Positions 1-7,136 of a stretch of 14,623 bases of DNA are shown here, piece by piece. The translations under genes and the position numbers were made by a program. Source of the stretch: Actinomycetes bacterium (GTDB lineage: Bacteria; Actinomycetota; Actinomycetes; Mycobacteriales; Mycobacteriaceae); contig JAEZKH010000161.1 in NCBI GenBank assembly GCA_023415515.1, positions 1 to 14,623 on the forward strand, written 5' to 3'. The notes beneath the pieces are model-generated. The model was not told the DNA's origin. It saw nothing but the letters and a program-made list of their open reading frames with translations, and ran no database searches. Positions within the stretch are counted from its first letter, which is position 1, and the number at the start of each line of letters is the position of its first letter.

Positions 1-1
1 C

Positions 2-208
2 ACCGAGGCGGTGAACGTCACCGGCGTGGTGCTGACCAAGCTCGACGGGACGGCCAAGGGCGGCATCGTGATCGCCGTGCAGCGCAAGCTCGGCATCCCG
101 GTCAAGCTCGTCGGCCTCGGCGAGGGCAAGGACGACCTGGCCCCGTTCGACCCGGCGCAGTTCGTCGACGCGCTGCTCGGCACCGAGCCGCTCGCCCGGG
201 ACGCGTAG
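2..208 (+). CDS. ftsY: Signal recognition particle receptor FtsY, C-terminal fragment
   Basis: FtsY is the membrane-associated SRP receptor GTPase that docks ribosome-SRP complexes for co-translational insertion. Only the last 68 codons are present; the gene enters from the left edge in the frame starting at base 2. Visible are the G4 motif TKLD followed by GTAKGG, which is diagnostic of SRP-family GTPases, and the closing segment VKLVGLGEGKDDLAPFDP with FVDALLG, typical of FtsY rather than Ffh. The tail TEPLARDA and the NVTGVVLTKLD context resemble Micromonosporaceae more than the mycobacterial FtsY I remember. All three Glu codons are GAG. The stop at 206-208 lies 8 nt before the next gene, so the two are probably co-transcribed. 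Its partner GTPase, Ffh, is encoded at 5583. Confidence 0.95.
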   Translation, partial: TEAVNVTGVVLTKLDGTAKGGIVIAVQRKLGIPVKLVGLGEGKDDLAPFDPAQFVDALLGTEPLARDA

Positions 209-216
209 CCTCTCCC

Positions 217-1080
217 GTGACGACTGACGATCGCGCCTACGCGGGGTGGCGCGACCCCAGCCACCCGTCGCCACGCCTCGGGAGACCGTACGTGACTTCG
301 CAGGAGATCCCGCTGCACGGCGGGAACGTGAGCACCGTGGTCCGTGTGGGAGACACGGTCCGGCGCAACGCCGGCCCGTGGACGCCCTCCGTGCACGCGC
401 TGCTGCGCCACCTGGAGTACGTCGGATTCACCGGCGCGCCCCGGGCACTCGGCATGGACGAGCGCAACCGGGAGGTCCTGTCGTACCTGGAGGGGGAGTG
501 CGGGGAGTACCCGCTGGCCCCGCACTGGGTCACCGACGAGGCCCTGGTCACGGTGGCCACCATGCTGCGGATGTTCCACGACGCGCAGTACGGCTTCACC
601 CCGCCGCCCGGCGCGGTCTGGCGCTCCTTCGGGCCGCCCCCGCCGGACACCGAGGTCATCTGCCACCACGACGCCGCGCCGCACAACGTGATCTGGCGTC
701 CGGACGGCACGCTCGGGCTGATCGACTTCGACCTCGCCTCGCCCGGCGCCCGCATCTACGACGTGGCGTACGCGGCCTGGACCTGGGTGCCGATCTTCTC
801 CGACCGCGACTCGATCACGCTCGGCTGGAAGCACCCCGACCGGCCGCGCCGGCTGCGCCTGTTCGCCGACGCGTACGGGCTGATCCCGCGCGACCGGCAC
901 CGGCTCATCCGGACCATCCGCAAGCGCATCGTCGACCACGTCGAGGGCATCCGGCGGATGGCCGCCGCCGGTGAGCCGGCCTTCGTCCGGATCGTCCACA
1001 AGGGCCACCTTCGGCGTCCCATGCGCGACCTGCGGCTGCTCGACTACGAGCGGCACCAGTTGGAGTACGCGCTCCGCTGA
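217..1080 (+). CDS. APH-fold phosphotransferase, substrate unknown
   Basis: A 287-aa protein of the aminoglycoside phosphotransferase/choline kinase fold. The catalytic loop is HHDAAPHN at residues 150-157 (pattern HxDxxxxN: H150, D152, N157). The metal-binding motif IDFD follows at 169-172. The N-terminal lobe contains VVRVGDTVRRNAGPWTP and then LSYLEGE, as in uncharacterised actinobacterial kinases of this family. Where the classical lobe has a VxK lysine I see only arginines (TVRR), a known variant in this subgroup. The GTG start at 217 is chosen because it lies just after the ftsY stop and gives the normal family length; no strong ribosome binding site is visible. I cannot name the substrate, and fold membership alone does not show antibiotic resistance. 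I do not recall this gene at the mycobacterial ftsY-amt position. All 13 Glu codons are GAG. Confidence 0.85.
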   Translation: MTTDDRAYAGWRDPSHPSPRLGRPYVTSQEIPLHGGNVSTVVRVGDTVRRNAGPWTPSVHALLRHLEYVGFTGAPRALGMDERNREVLSYLEGECGEYPLAPHWVTDEALVTVATMLRMFHDAQYGFTPPPGAVWRSFGPPPPDTEVICHHDAAPHNVIWRPDGTLGLIDFDLASPGARIYDVAYAAWTWVPIFSDRDSITLGWKHPDRPRRLRLFADAYGLIPRDRHRLIRTIRKRIVDHVEGIRRMAAAGEPAFVRIVHKGHLRRPMRDLRLLDYERHQLEYALR

Positions 1081-1095
1081 GCAAGATCGGCGTTC

Positions 1096-1155
1096 TTCAC
1101 ACGCCGGAAACAACCCGTCACGCGTCGGAAATCGCGCGGTGTCGCTGAAGGAAAC
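1096..1155 (+). promoter_or_regulatory. GlnR operator upstream of amt
   Basis: Four 5-mers lie at an exact 11-bp period: GTCAC (1117-1121), GAAAT (1128-1132), GTGTC (1139-1143), GGAAA (1150-1154). This matches the actinobacterial GlnR pattern gTnAC-n6-GaAAC-n6-GTnAC-n6-GAAAC. A further GGAAA at 1106-1110 is in phase, and TTCAC at 1096-1100 extends it with weaker phasing. GlnR is the OmpR-type regulator that activates ammonium-uptake genes when nitrogen is limiting, and amt-glnK-glnD is one of its classical targets. The placement, about 90-130 bp before the amt start and upstream of a possible -35, suits an activator. Confidence 0.8.
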
Positions 1156-1170
1156 AGCCGGCGACAAAGC

Positions 1171-1199
1171 TTCCGCGCAACCGGCTGACGGGCGATGCT
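1171..1199 (+). promoter_or_regulatory. Candidate amt promoter
   Basis: TTCCGC (1171-1176) and GATGCT (1194-1199) are separated by 17 bp, downstream of the GlnR boxes and about 50 bp before the amt start. Both hexamers are poor matches, as expected for an activator-dependent promoter. The call rests mainly on spacing and position. Confidence 0.3.
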
Positions 1200-1246
1200 G
1201 CCAGGTCTCAGTCGGAGGGAGGAATACGACAACGAGAGGAGGCAGC

Positions 1247-2602
1247 GTGGAGATCGACACCGGGAACACTGCCTGGTTGCTTGTCTCGACTGCCCTCGTG
1301 CTGCTCATGACCCCCGGTCTCGCGCTGTTCTACGGCGGGCTGAACCGGTCCAAGGGCGTTCTGAACATGATGATGATGAGCTTCTCGTCCATCGGGCTCG
1401 TCAGCATCCTGTGGCTTTTCTACGGCTTCACCGTCGCCTTCGGCGAGGGCGGCAAGTTCTGGGGTGACCTGGGCCAGTACCTGGGCACCAAGACCTTCGT
1501 CGGCGAGAACGACCTGTGGGGCGAGACCGGAATCCCGATCTACGTCTTCATCGCCTTCCAGATGATGTTCGCGATCATCACCGTGGCGCTGATCAGCGGC
1601 GCGCTGTCCGACCGGGTGAAGTTCGCCGGCTGGCTGCTGTTCGCGTTCGGCTGGGCCACCCTGGTCTACTTCCCGGTCGCCCACATGGTCTGGGGCGGCG
1701 GGCTGATCGGCGGCGACATCGGCGCGCTGGACTTCGCCGGTGGTACCGCTGTGCACATCAACGCCGGTGCGGCGGCGCTCGCGCTGGTGCTCGTGCTCGG
1801 CAAGCGGGTCGGCTGGCCGCGCGAGAGCATGAAGCCGCACAACGTCCCGATGGTCGCCCTCGGCGCCGCGCTGCTGTGGTTCGGCTGGTTCGGCTTCAAC
1901 GCCGGCTCCGAGCTGACCGCCGACGGGGTCACCGCGCTGGCGTTCATCAACACCCAGGTCGCCACCGCCGCGGCGCTGCTCGGCTGGATCGTGGTGGAGT
2001 GGGTGCGCGACGGCAAGCCGACCCTGGTCGGCGCCTCGTCCGGCGCCATCGCCGGTCTGGTCGCGATCACTCCGGCCTGTGCGTTCATCACCCCGGCCGC
2101 AGCGGTGCTGCTGGGTGTGGTGGCCGGTGCGGTCTGCGCCGTCGCGGTCGGTCTGAAGTACCGGCTCGGCTACGACGACTCCCTCGACGTGGTCGGCGTG
2201 CACTTCGTCGGCGGCTGGATCGGCTGCCTCTGGATCGGCCTGTTCGGCACCGCCTCGGTCAGCTCGCTGGTGGAGACCGACGGCCTGTTCGTCGGCGGCG
2301 ACGCCACGCTGCTCGGCAAGCAGGCGATCAGCGCGCTGATCGTCAGCGTCTACTCCTTCGTGGTCGCCTTCGCCCTGGGCTTCGTGATCGACAAGACGAT
2401 CGGTCTCCCGGTCTCCGCCGAGGCCGAGGTCGACGGCATCGACATCACCGAGCACGCGGAGAGCGGCTACGACCTGTCGCCCACCACGGGCAGCAGCGGT
2501 GGCGCGTTCGCGATGGCCGGGATCGGCGCCGGCAAGCCGGCCGCGGAGCCCGCCGTCGAGTCCGACGAGTCCGCGCCGGTCAGCGAGAAGGTCGCCGGTT
2601 AA
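1247..2602 (+). CDS. amtB: Ammonium transporter, Amt/MEP/Rh family
   Basis: A 451-aa polytopic inner-membrane ammonium channel. The GTG at 1247 is chosen because AGAGGAGGC (1235-1243) is a near-perfect ribosome binding site a few bases before it and the protein then begins like other Amts (MEIDTGNTAWLL). The frame is open upstream to 971 but that part has no Amt similarity and overlaps the kinase gene. The Amt signature (FAGGTAVHINAG) and the twin pore histidines are present: H170 in GGTAVHINAG and H319 in VVGVHFVGG. About eleven hydrophobic helices fill residues 8-395, followed by an acidic, Ala/Pro-rich cytosolic tail that includes EHAESGYDLSP. GlnK is expected to plug the cytosolic face in nitrogen sufficiency. 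The sequence and its exclusive GAG use (16/16 Glu) resemble Micromonosporaceae; mycobacterial Amt at this locus differs at the N-terminus and extracellular loops. Confidence 0.95.
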   Translation: MEIDTGNTAWLLVSTALVLLMTPGLALFYGGLNRSKGVLNMMMMSFSSIGLVSILWLFYGFTVAFGEGGKFWGDLGQYLGTKTFVGENDLWGETGIPIYVFIAFQMMFAIITVALISGALSDRVKFAGWLLFAFGWATLVYFPVAHMVWGGGLIGGDIGALDFAGGTAVHINAGAAALALVLVLGKRVGWPRESMKPHNVPMVALGAALLWFGWFGFNAGSELTADGVTALAFINTQVATAAALLGWIVVEWVRDGKPTLVGASSGAIAGLVAITPACAFITPAAAVLLGVVAGAVCAVAVGLKYRLGYDDSLDVVGVHFVGGWIGCLWIGLFGTASVSSLVETDGLFVGGDATLLGKQAISALIVSVYSFVVAFALGFVIDKTIGLPVSAEAEVDGIDITEHAESGYDLSPTTGSSGGAFAMAGIGAGKPAAEPAVESDESAPVSEKVAG

Positions 2603-2627
2603 CGTTCCTGGGATGGAGGGGTTGGAC

Positions 2628-2966
2628 ATGAAGCTGGTGACCGCGGTCATCAAGCCGTACCAACTGGACGCGGTGAAGGAAGCTCTGCACGCCCTCGGGG
2701 TGGCCGGGCTGACCGTCAGCGAGGTGCAGGGGTACGGCCGCCAGAAGGGCCACACCGAGGTGTACCGCGGTGCGGAGTACTCCGTGGACTTCGTTCCGAA
2801 GGTCCGCATCGAGGTCCTTGTCGACGACGCGGCCGTCGACAAGGTGGTGGACGTGATCGTGCAGGCGGCCCGCACCGGCAAGATCGGCGACGGCAAGGTG
2901 TGGGTGAGCCCGGTCGACACCGTCGTGCGGGTCCGCACCGGCGAGCGGGGGTCCGACGCTCTCTAA
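2628..2966 (+). CDS. glnK: Nitrogen regulatory protein PII (GlnK)
   Basis: A 112-aa PII trimer subunit that senses ATP/ADP and 2-oxoglutarate and controls Amt and other nitrogen targets. The T-loop YRGAEYSVD carries the modifiable Tyr51; the C-terminal PII signature TGKIGDGKVWV follows. The ATG at 2628 is chosen because GGAGGGG (2615-2621) lies 6 nt upstream; the in-frame ATG at 2613 would place this site inside the gene. The gap from amt is 25 nt and GlnD is encoded next, so the three form an operon. An oddity: residues 1-34 (for example VIKPYQLDAVKEALHALG) look Micromonosporaceae-like, while residues 52-112 (SVDFVPKVRIEV, DDAAVDKVVDVIVQ, SPVDTVVRVRTGERG) look mycobacterial. The gene may therefore be a hybrid. 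It still encodes a complete, apparently functional PII protein. Confidence 0.95.
   Translation: MKLVTAVIKPYQLDAVKEALHALGVAGLTVSEVQGYGRQKGHTEVYRGAEYSVDFVPKVRIEVLVDDAAVDKVVDVIVQAARTGKIGDGKVWVSPVDTVVRVRTGERGSDAL
2730..2790. other. Putative junction between two genome backgrounds inside glnK
   Basis: Codons 35-51 of glnK (GYGRQKGHTEVYRGAEY) are nearly invariant across actinobacteria. Left of this block, proteins and Glu codon use look like Micromonosporaceae; right of it, protein sequence and gene order look mycobacterial. The block is the simplest place for a crossover or assembly join. The position is inferred from remembered family sequences, not alignment, and could lie anywhere up to the glnD start. 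Confidence 0.5.
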
Positions 2967-2984
2967 CCGAACACCTGGGACGTC

Positions 2985-3032
2985 GTCTCCCGGCCTTGCA
3001 CCGTGAGCGTTGAAAGGTAAAGGGCCGGGGGA
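2985..3032 (+). other. GC-rich stem-loop covering the glnD ribosome binding site
   Basis: CCCGGCC (2989-2995) pairs with GGCCGGG (3023-3029). The stem extends to about 11-12 bp with two G-U pairs, enclosing a loop of roughly 23 nt. The right arm overlaps the start of the glnD ribosome binding site GGGGGAGGA (3027-3035). It could act as an attenuator or translational brake that lowers GlnD relative to GlnK, or as a leaky terminator; no U-tract follows. Confidence 0.4.
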
Positions 3033-3041
3033 GGACACGAG

Positions 3042-5525
3042 ATGACAGAGCAGAAACGAGATTCCGCCGCCGGCCCCCAGCTTGCCAAGGGAGGGCCGGC
3101 GGCGGTTTCGTCCAAAGCGGCGACGGATCTGACGGCCGCGTGCGCGAAGCTGCTTTCCGGCTCACATCATCTCGATGCCGCGGCGCTTCGCGATGCGTGG
3201 GTGGACCTGCACGAATTCTGGCTGTCCACCAAGGCGGCCGAAATCGGGATCACCGAGAAGAGTGGGTTCGCGATCGTGGCGACCGGCGGCCTCGGACGCC
3301 GCGAACTGCTGCCGTACTCCGACCTCGACCTCATGTTGTTGCACGACAATCTGCCCAAGAAGCTCGTCACCGAGGTCGCCGAGAACCTGTGGTATCCGCT
3401 GTGGGACGCCAACATTCGGCTCGATCACAGCGTGCGGACCGTGCCAGAGGCGATGAGCGTTGCCGCGCAGGACATCTCGGCTGGCCTCGCAATGCTGGAA
3501 GTACGCCACATCGCGGGCGATTCCGATCTCTCGTCGCTGCTGGTCGGAGGCGCGCGCAGACAGTGGCGCACCGGGATCGCCTCGCGCTTCGACGAACTCG
3601 CCGAACACACCAGGCAGCGTTGGCAGCGCAGCGGCGAGATCGCGCACCGCGCCGAGCCCGACCTGAAAACCGGCCGCGGCGGCCTGCGCGACGTGCAGTT
3701 GCTCAATGCGCTGGCCATCGCCCAACTGGCGGACGTCTACCCGAGTCGATCGCTGGCCTCGCCGACCGAGACGCTCGGCGAGGCACACCGTGCGCTGCTC
3801 GACGTCCGTACCGAATTGCACCGGGTGTCGGGTCGCGGACGCGATCTCGTACTGGCCCAGCATGCCGACGAGATCGCTGCGGCCCTGCACATCGGAGACC
3901 GGTTCGACCTTGCGCGCACACTGTCCGACGCGGCCCGCACGATCAGCTTCTACGTCGAAGCCGGAATTCGCACCGCCGCCAACGCGCTTCCGCGAAGAGG
4001 TTTCGCCGCGCTGCGGCGCCCGGTCCGGCGGCCACTCGACGAGGGTGTCATCGAATTCGCCGGCGAGGTCATCCTGGCCCGCGACGCGCGGCCCGAGCGC
4101 GACCCCGGCCTCATCCTGCGGGTGGCCGCCGCGTCGGCGACCACCGGTCTGCCGATGGCGGCCTCGACGCTGGCACGGCTGGGCCAGACGGCTCCCGAAC
4201 TGCGCACGCCGTGGCCGCGGCAGGCGCTCAAAGACCTTCTGGTGATGCTCGCCGCGGGACCGTCGGCCGTCGCCACCATCGAGGCGCTGGACCGCACCGG
4301 GCTGTGGGGCAGGCTGTTCCCGGAATGGGGCGCGGTGCGCGACCTACCGCCACGGGACGTCGTGCACATCTGGACCGTGGACCGCCACCTCGTCGAAACC
4401 GTCTCGCGGGCAAGCGCATTCACCACTCGCGTCTCGCGCCCCGACTTGCTGCTGCTCGGCGCGCTCTGTCACGACATCGGCAAGGGCCGCGGGGGAGATC
4501 ACAGCGTCATCGGGGCCGAACTCGCCACGCAGATCGGCACCAGGCTCGGGTTGTGGCCATCGGACGTCGAGTTGCTGTCCAAGGTGGTGCGGCACCATCT
4601 GCTGCTTCCGCACACCGCGACGCGCCGCGACCTGCAGGACGCCAAGACCATCGAATCCGTCGTCGAGACACTCGACGGCGACACCGTGCTGCTGGATCTT
4701 CTGCACGTGCTGGCCGAGGCCGACTCATTGGCGACGGGGCCCGGCGTGTGGGGCGACTGGAAGGCGTCGCTGATCGGCGATCTCGTGCGGCGGTGCAGGC
4801 TCGTGATGGCGGGCGAGGAGCTACCCAGACCCGATCCCGTTGACCCACACCATCTCTCACTCGCATCGACGGTCGGCGTGCATGTCGAGATGACACCGGG
4901 CGACGGCGCCCACATCTACAACGTGACGATGATCGCGCCGGACCGGCGAGGCCTGCTGTCGAAGGCGGCAGGCGTGTTGGCGCTGAATTCGCTTCGGGTG
5001 CACTCGGCGTCGGTCAACGGCCATGAGGGCTCAGCGATCAACAGCTTCGTCGTGTCCCCGCATTTCGGCACGCCCCCCGCCGCCGAACTGCTGCGCCAAC
5101 AGCTGATTTTGGCCCTCGACGGCGAACTGGATGTGCTGGCGTCGCTGGACCGTCGCGACCACGACGCTGCGCAGTACGGCACAGCCAGGGCCGGTGAGGT
5201 GCCCGCGGGCGTGCCGATCAACCATGTGGCTGCGCCGTCGAGGATCCTCTGGTCCGACGGCGCCGAACCGGGTGAGCTGGTGGCGGAGATCCGGTCCACC
5301 GACCGCAGCGGCCTGCTGGCTCGGCTGACCGCGGTATTCGAGCGTGACGGCGTCGACATCGCCTGGGCGAAGGTCACGACGCTGGGCTCGTCGGTCGTCG
5401 ACCTGTTCGGCATTGTGATCCCGGCCGCGCAGGACCGCGCACGGGTCCGCGACGAGTTGGAACGCGACCTGTTCGAGGTCCTGCCCGCCCCGCCGCCCGC
5501 GAAACCGGTGGAAGAAGCCAGCTGA
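3042..5525 (+). CDS. glnD: Bifunctional PII (GlnK) nucleotidyltransferase / removing enzyme GlnD
   Basis: An 827-aa cytosolic enzyme that attaches a nucleotide to Tyr51 of GlnK when nitrogen is scarce and removes it in sufficiency; in actinobacteria the group added is AMP. Domains in order: nucleotidyltransferase with GGLGRRELLPYSDLD at 82-96 (metal-binding D94, D96); GlnD linker domain to about 420; HD hydrolase domain with CHDIGKGRGGDHS (H477, D478); ACT domain 1 from about 624 (IAPDRRGLLSKAAGVLALNS); ACT domain 2 from about 745 (STDRSGLLARLTAVF). The ACT pair is the glutamine sensor. The ATG start at 3042 has GGGGGAGGA 6 nt upstream. Length and sequence match mycobacterial GlnD closely. 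Mixed GAA/GAG use sets it apart from the genes to its left. Confidence 0.95.
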   Translation: MTEQKRDSAAGPQLAKGGPAAVSSKAATDLTAACAKLLSGSHHLDAAALRDAWVDLHEFWLSTKAAEIGITEKSGFAIVATGGLGRRELLPYSDLDLMLLHDNLPKKLVTEVAENLWYPLWDANIRLDHSVRTVPEAMSVAAQDISAGLAMLEVRHIAGDSDLSSLLVGGARRQWRTGIASRFDELAEHTRQRWQRSGEIAHRAEPDLKTGRGGLRDVQLLNALAIAQLADVYPSRSLASPTETLGEAHRALLDVRTELHRVSGRGRDLVLAQHADEIAAALHIGDRFDLARTLSDAARTISFYVEAGIRTAANALPRRGFAALRRPVRRPLDEGVIEFAGEVILARDARPERDPGLILRVAAASATTGLPMAASTLARLGQTAPELRTPWPRQALKDLLVMLAAGPSAVATIEALDRTGLWGRLFPEWGAVRDLPPRDVVHIWTVDRHLVETVSRASAFTTRVSRPDLLLLGALCHDIGKGRGGDHSVIGAELATQIGTRLGLWPSDVELLSKVVRHHLLLPHTATRRDLQDAKTIESVVETLDGDTVLLDLLHVLAEADSLATGPGVWGDWKASLIGDLVRRCRLVMAGEELPRPDPVDPHHLSLASTVGVHVEMTPGDGAHIYNVTMIAPDRRGLLSKAAGVLALNSLRVHSASVNGHEGSAINSFVVSPHFGTPPAAELLRQQLILALDGELDVLASLDRRDHDAAQYGTARAGEVPAGVPINHVAAPSRILWSDGAEPGELVAEIRSTDRSGLLARLTAVFERDGVDIAWAKVTTLGSSVVDLFGIVIPAAQDRARVRDELERDLFEVLPAPPPAKPVEEAS

Positions 5526-5570
5526 GGTCGTCGGCGCGACGTCGGAATCGGCGTCGAAACAGCCGTTGGC

Positions 5571-5583
5571 TAGGCTGACGACG
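5571..5583 (+). promoter_or_regulatory. Candidate leaderless promoter of ffh
   Basis: TAGGCT (5571-5576) fits the mycobacterial -10 consensus TAnnnT and ends 6 nt before the GTG start of ffh. Transcription would then begin at or next to the start codon, as in leaderless mycobacterial mRNAs. No Shine-Dalgarno-like sequence lies in the 57 nt between glnD and ffh, which fits this reading. Confidence 0.5.
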
Positions 5584-7136
5584 TGTTTGAATCCCTGTCC
5601 GACCGGTTGACCGGTGTCCTGTCGGGCCTGCGCGGCAAGGGGCGGTTGACCGACGCCGACATCGACGCGACCACCCGCGAGATCCGGCTGGCGTTGCTCG
5701 AGGCCGACGTCTCGCTGCCCGTGGTGCGCGAGTTCGTCAGCCGCATCAAGGAGCGCGCCCGCGGCGCCGAGGTCTCCGCCGCGCTGAACCCGGCCCAGCA
5801 GGTCGTCAAGATCGTCAACGAGGAGCTCTTCGGCATCCTCGGCGGCCAGACCCGTCAGCTGGCGTTCGCCAAGACCCCGCCCACGGTGATCATGCTCGCG
5901 GGCCTGCAGGGCTCGGGTAAGACGACGCTGGCGGGCAAGCTCGCGAAATGGCTCAAGGGACAAGGTCATACGCCGCTGCTGGTGGCCTGTGACCTGCAGC
6001 GTCCCGGCGCGGTGAACCAGCTGCGGATCGTCGGCGGCCAGGCGGGCGTCGAGGTGTTCGCCCCGCATCCGGGTACCGCCGAAGGGTCGGTCGACGCCGC
6101 CCCCGGTGACCCGGTCACGGTGGCGGCCGACGGCCTCGCCGAGGCGCGGGCCAAACACTTCGACGTGGTCATCGTCGACACCGCGGGCCGCCTTGGCATC
6201 GACGACGAGTTGATGGCCCAGGCCGCAGCCATTCGCGCGGCCGTCAACCCCGACGAAGTGCTGTTCGTCGTGGACGCGATGATCGGCCAGGACGCCGTCA
6301 CCACCGCCGAAGCCTTCCGCGAGGGGGTCGGGTTCACCGGCGTCGTGCTCACCAAGCTCGACGGCGACGCTCGCGGCGGCGCAGCGCTGTCGGTGCGCGA
6401 AGTCACCGGCGTGCCCATCCTGTTCGCGTCGGCAGGCGAGAAACTCGACGACTTCGACATCTTCCACCCCGACCGGATGGCCAGCCGTATCCTCGGCATG
6501 GGTGATGTGCTGACCCTCATCGAGCAGGCCGAGCAGGTCTTCGACGCGCAGCGGGCCGAGGAGGCCGCCGCCAAGATCGGGTCGGGCGAGCTGACGCTCG
6601 AAGACTTCCTCGAACAGATGCTCGCCATCCGCAAGATGGGCCCGATCGGGAACCTGCTCGGCATGCTTCCCGGTGCGGGCCAGATGAAAGACGCCCTGGC
6701 CGCCGTCGACGACTCTCAACTCGACCGCGTGCAGGCGATCATCCGCGGCATGACGCCGCAGGAACGCGCGGACCCCAAGATCATCAACGCGTCGCGGCGG
6801 CTGCGCATCGCCAACGGTTCCGGCGTGACGGTGTCGGAGGTCAACCAGCTCGTCGACCGGTTCTTCGAAGCCCGCAAGATGATGTCGCAGATGGCCGGCC
6901 AGATGGGAATGCCGTTCGGCCGCAAGGGATCGTCGCGGAAGAGCTCGAAGAACAAGAAGAAGGGCAAGAAGGGCGGCCGGGGTCCGACACCGCCGAGGGC
7001 CAAGAGCCCGTTCGGCGTCGGCGCGGGCGTGCCCGAGGGCTTCCCCGACCTGTCGAACATGCCGAAGGGGCTCGACGAGCTGCCCCCTGGTCTTGCCGAC
7101 ATCGACCTGTCGAAGCTGAAGTTCCCCAAGAACTAG
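5583..7136 (+). CDS. ffh: Signal recognition particle protein Ffh (SRP54)
   Basis: A 517-aa SRP GTPase that binds signal peptides of nascent membrane proteins and 4.5S RNA and delivers them to FtsY. Order: N domain 1-90; G domain with P-loop GLQGSGKTT (107-115), DTAGR (199-203), TKLDGDARGG (257-266); M domain about 330-440 with LEQMLAIRKMGPIGNLLGMLPG-type Met-rich helices and the RNA-binding RRLRIANGSG segment. A Lys/Arg-rich tail (RKSSKNKKKGKKGGRG) and a C-terminal DLSKLKFPKN are typical of mycobacteria. The GTG start at 5583 gives MFESLSDRLTGVL, the family N-terminus. There is no ribosome binding site but a -10-like hexamer just upstream suggests a leaderless mRNA. The stop is followed directly by the next gene. 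Confidence 0.97.
   Translation: MFESLSDRLTGVLSGLRGKGRLTDADIDATTREIRLALLEADVSLPVVREFVSRIKERARGAEVSAALNPAQQVVKIVNEELFGILGGQTRQLAFAKTPPTVIMLAGLQGSGKTTLAGKLAKWLKGQGHTPLLVACDLQRPGAVNQLRIVGGQAGVEVFAPHPGTAEGSVDAAPGDPVTVAADGLAEARAKHFDVVIVDTAGRLGIDDELMAQAAAIRAAVNPDEVLFVVDAMIGQDAVTTAEAFREGVGFTGVVLTKLDGDARGGAALSVREVTGVPILFASAGEKLDDFDIFHPDRMASRILGMGDVLTLIEQAEQVFDAQRAEEAAAKIGSGELTLEDFLEQMLAIRKMGPIGNLLGMLPGAGQMKDALAAVDDSQLDRVQAIIRGMTPQERADPKIINASRRLRIANGSGVTVSEVNQLVDRFFEARKMMSQMAGQMGMPFGRKGSSRKSSKNKKKGKKGGRGPTPPRAKSPFGVGAGVPEGFPDLSNMPKGLDELPPGLADIDLSKLKFPKN

Noticed and set aside
217..1080. Aminoglycoside resistance gene
   Set aside because: Only the general APH kinase fold is supported. The family is broad and the context is housekeeping, so a resistance call is not justified.
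971..1246. Extending amt upstream to an ATG at 971
   Set aside because: The extra 92 residues overlap the kinase gene, cross the GlnR operator, and have no Amt similarity; a strong ribosome binding site precedes GTG 1247.
2613..2627. Alternative glnK start at ATG 2613
   Set aside because: It would place the GGAGGGG ribosome binding site inside the gene and add five residues not found in PII proteins.
1208..2938. A 576-codon open frame on the minus strand opposite amt and glnK
   Set aside because: Low-complexity, charge-rich translation without recognisable motifs, antisense to well-conserved amt and glnK.
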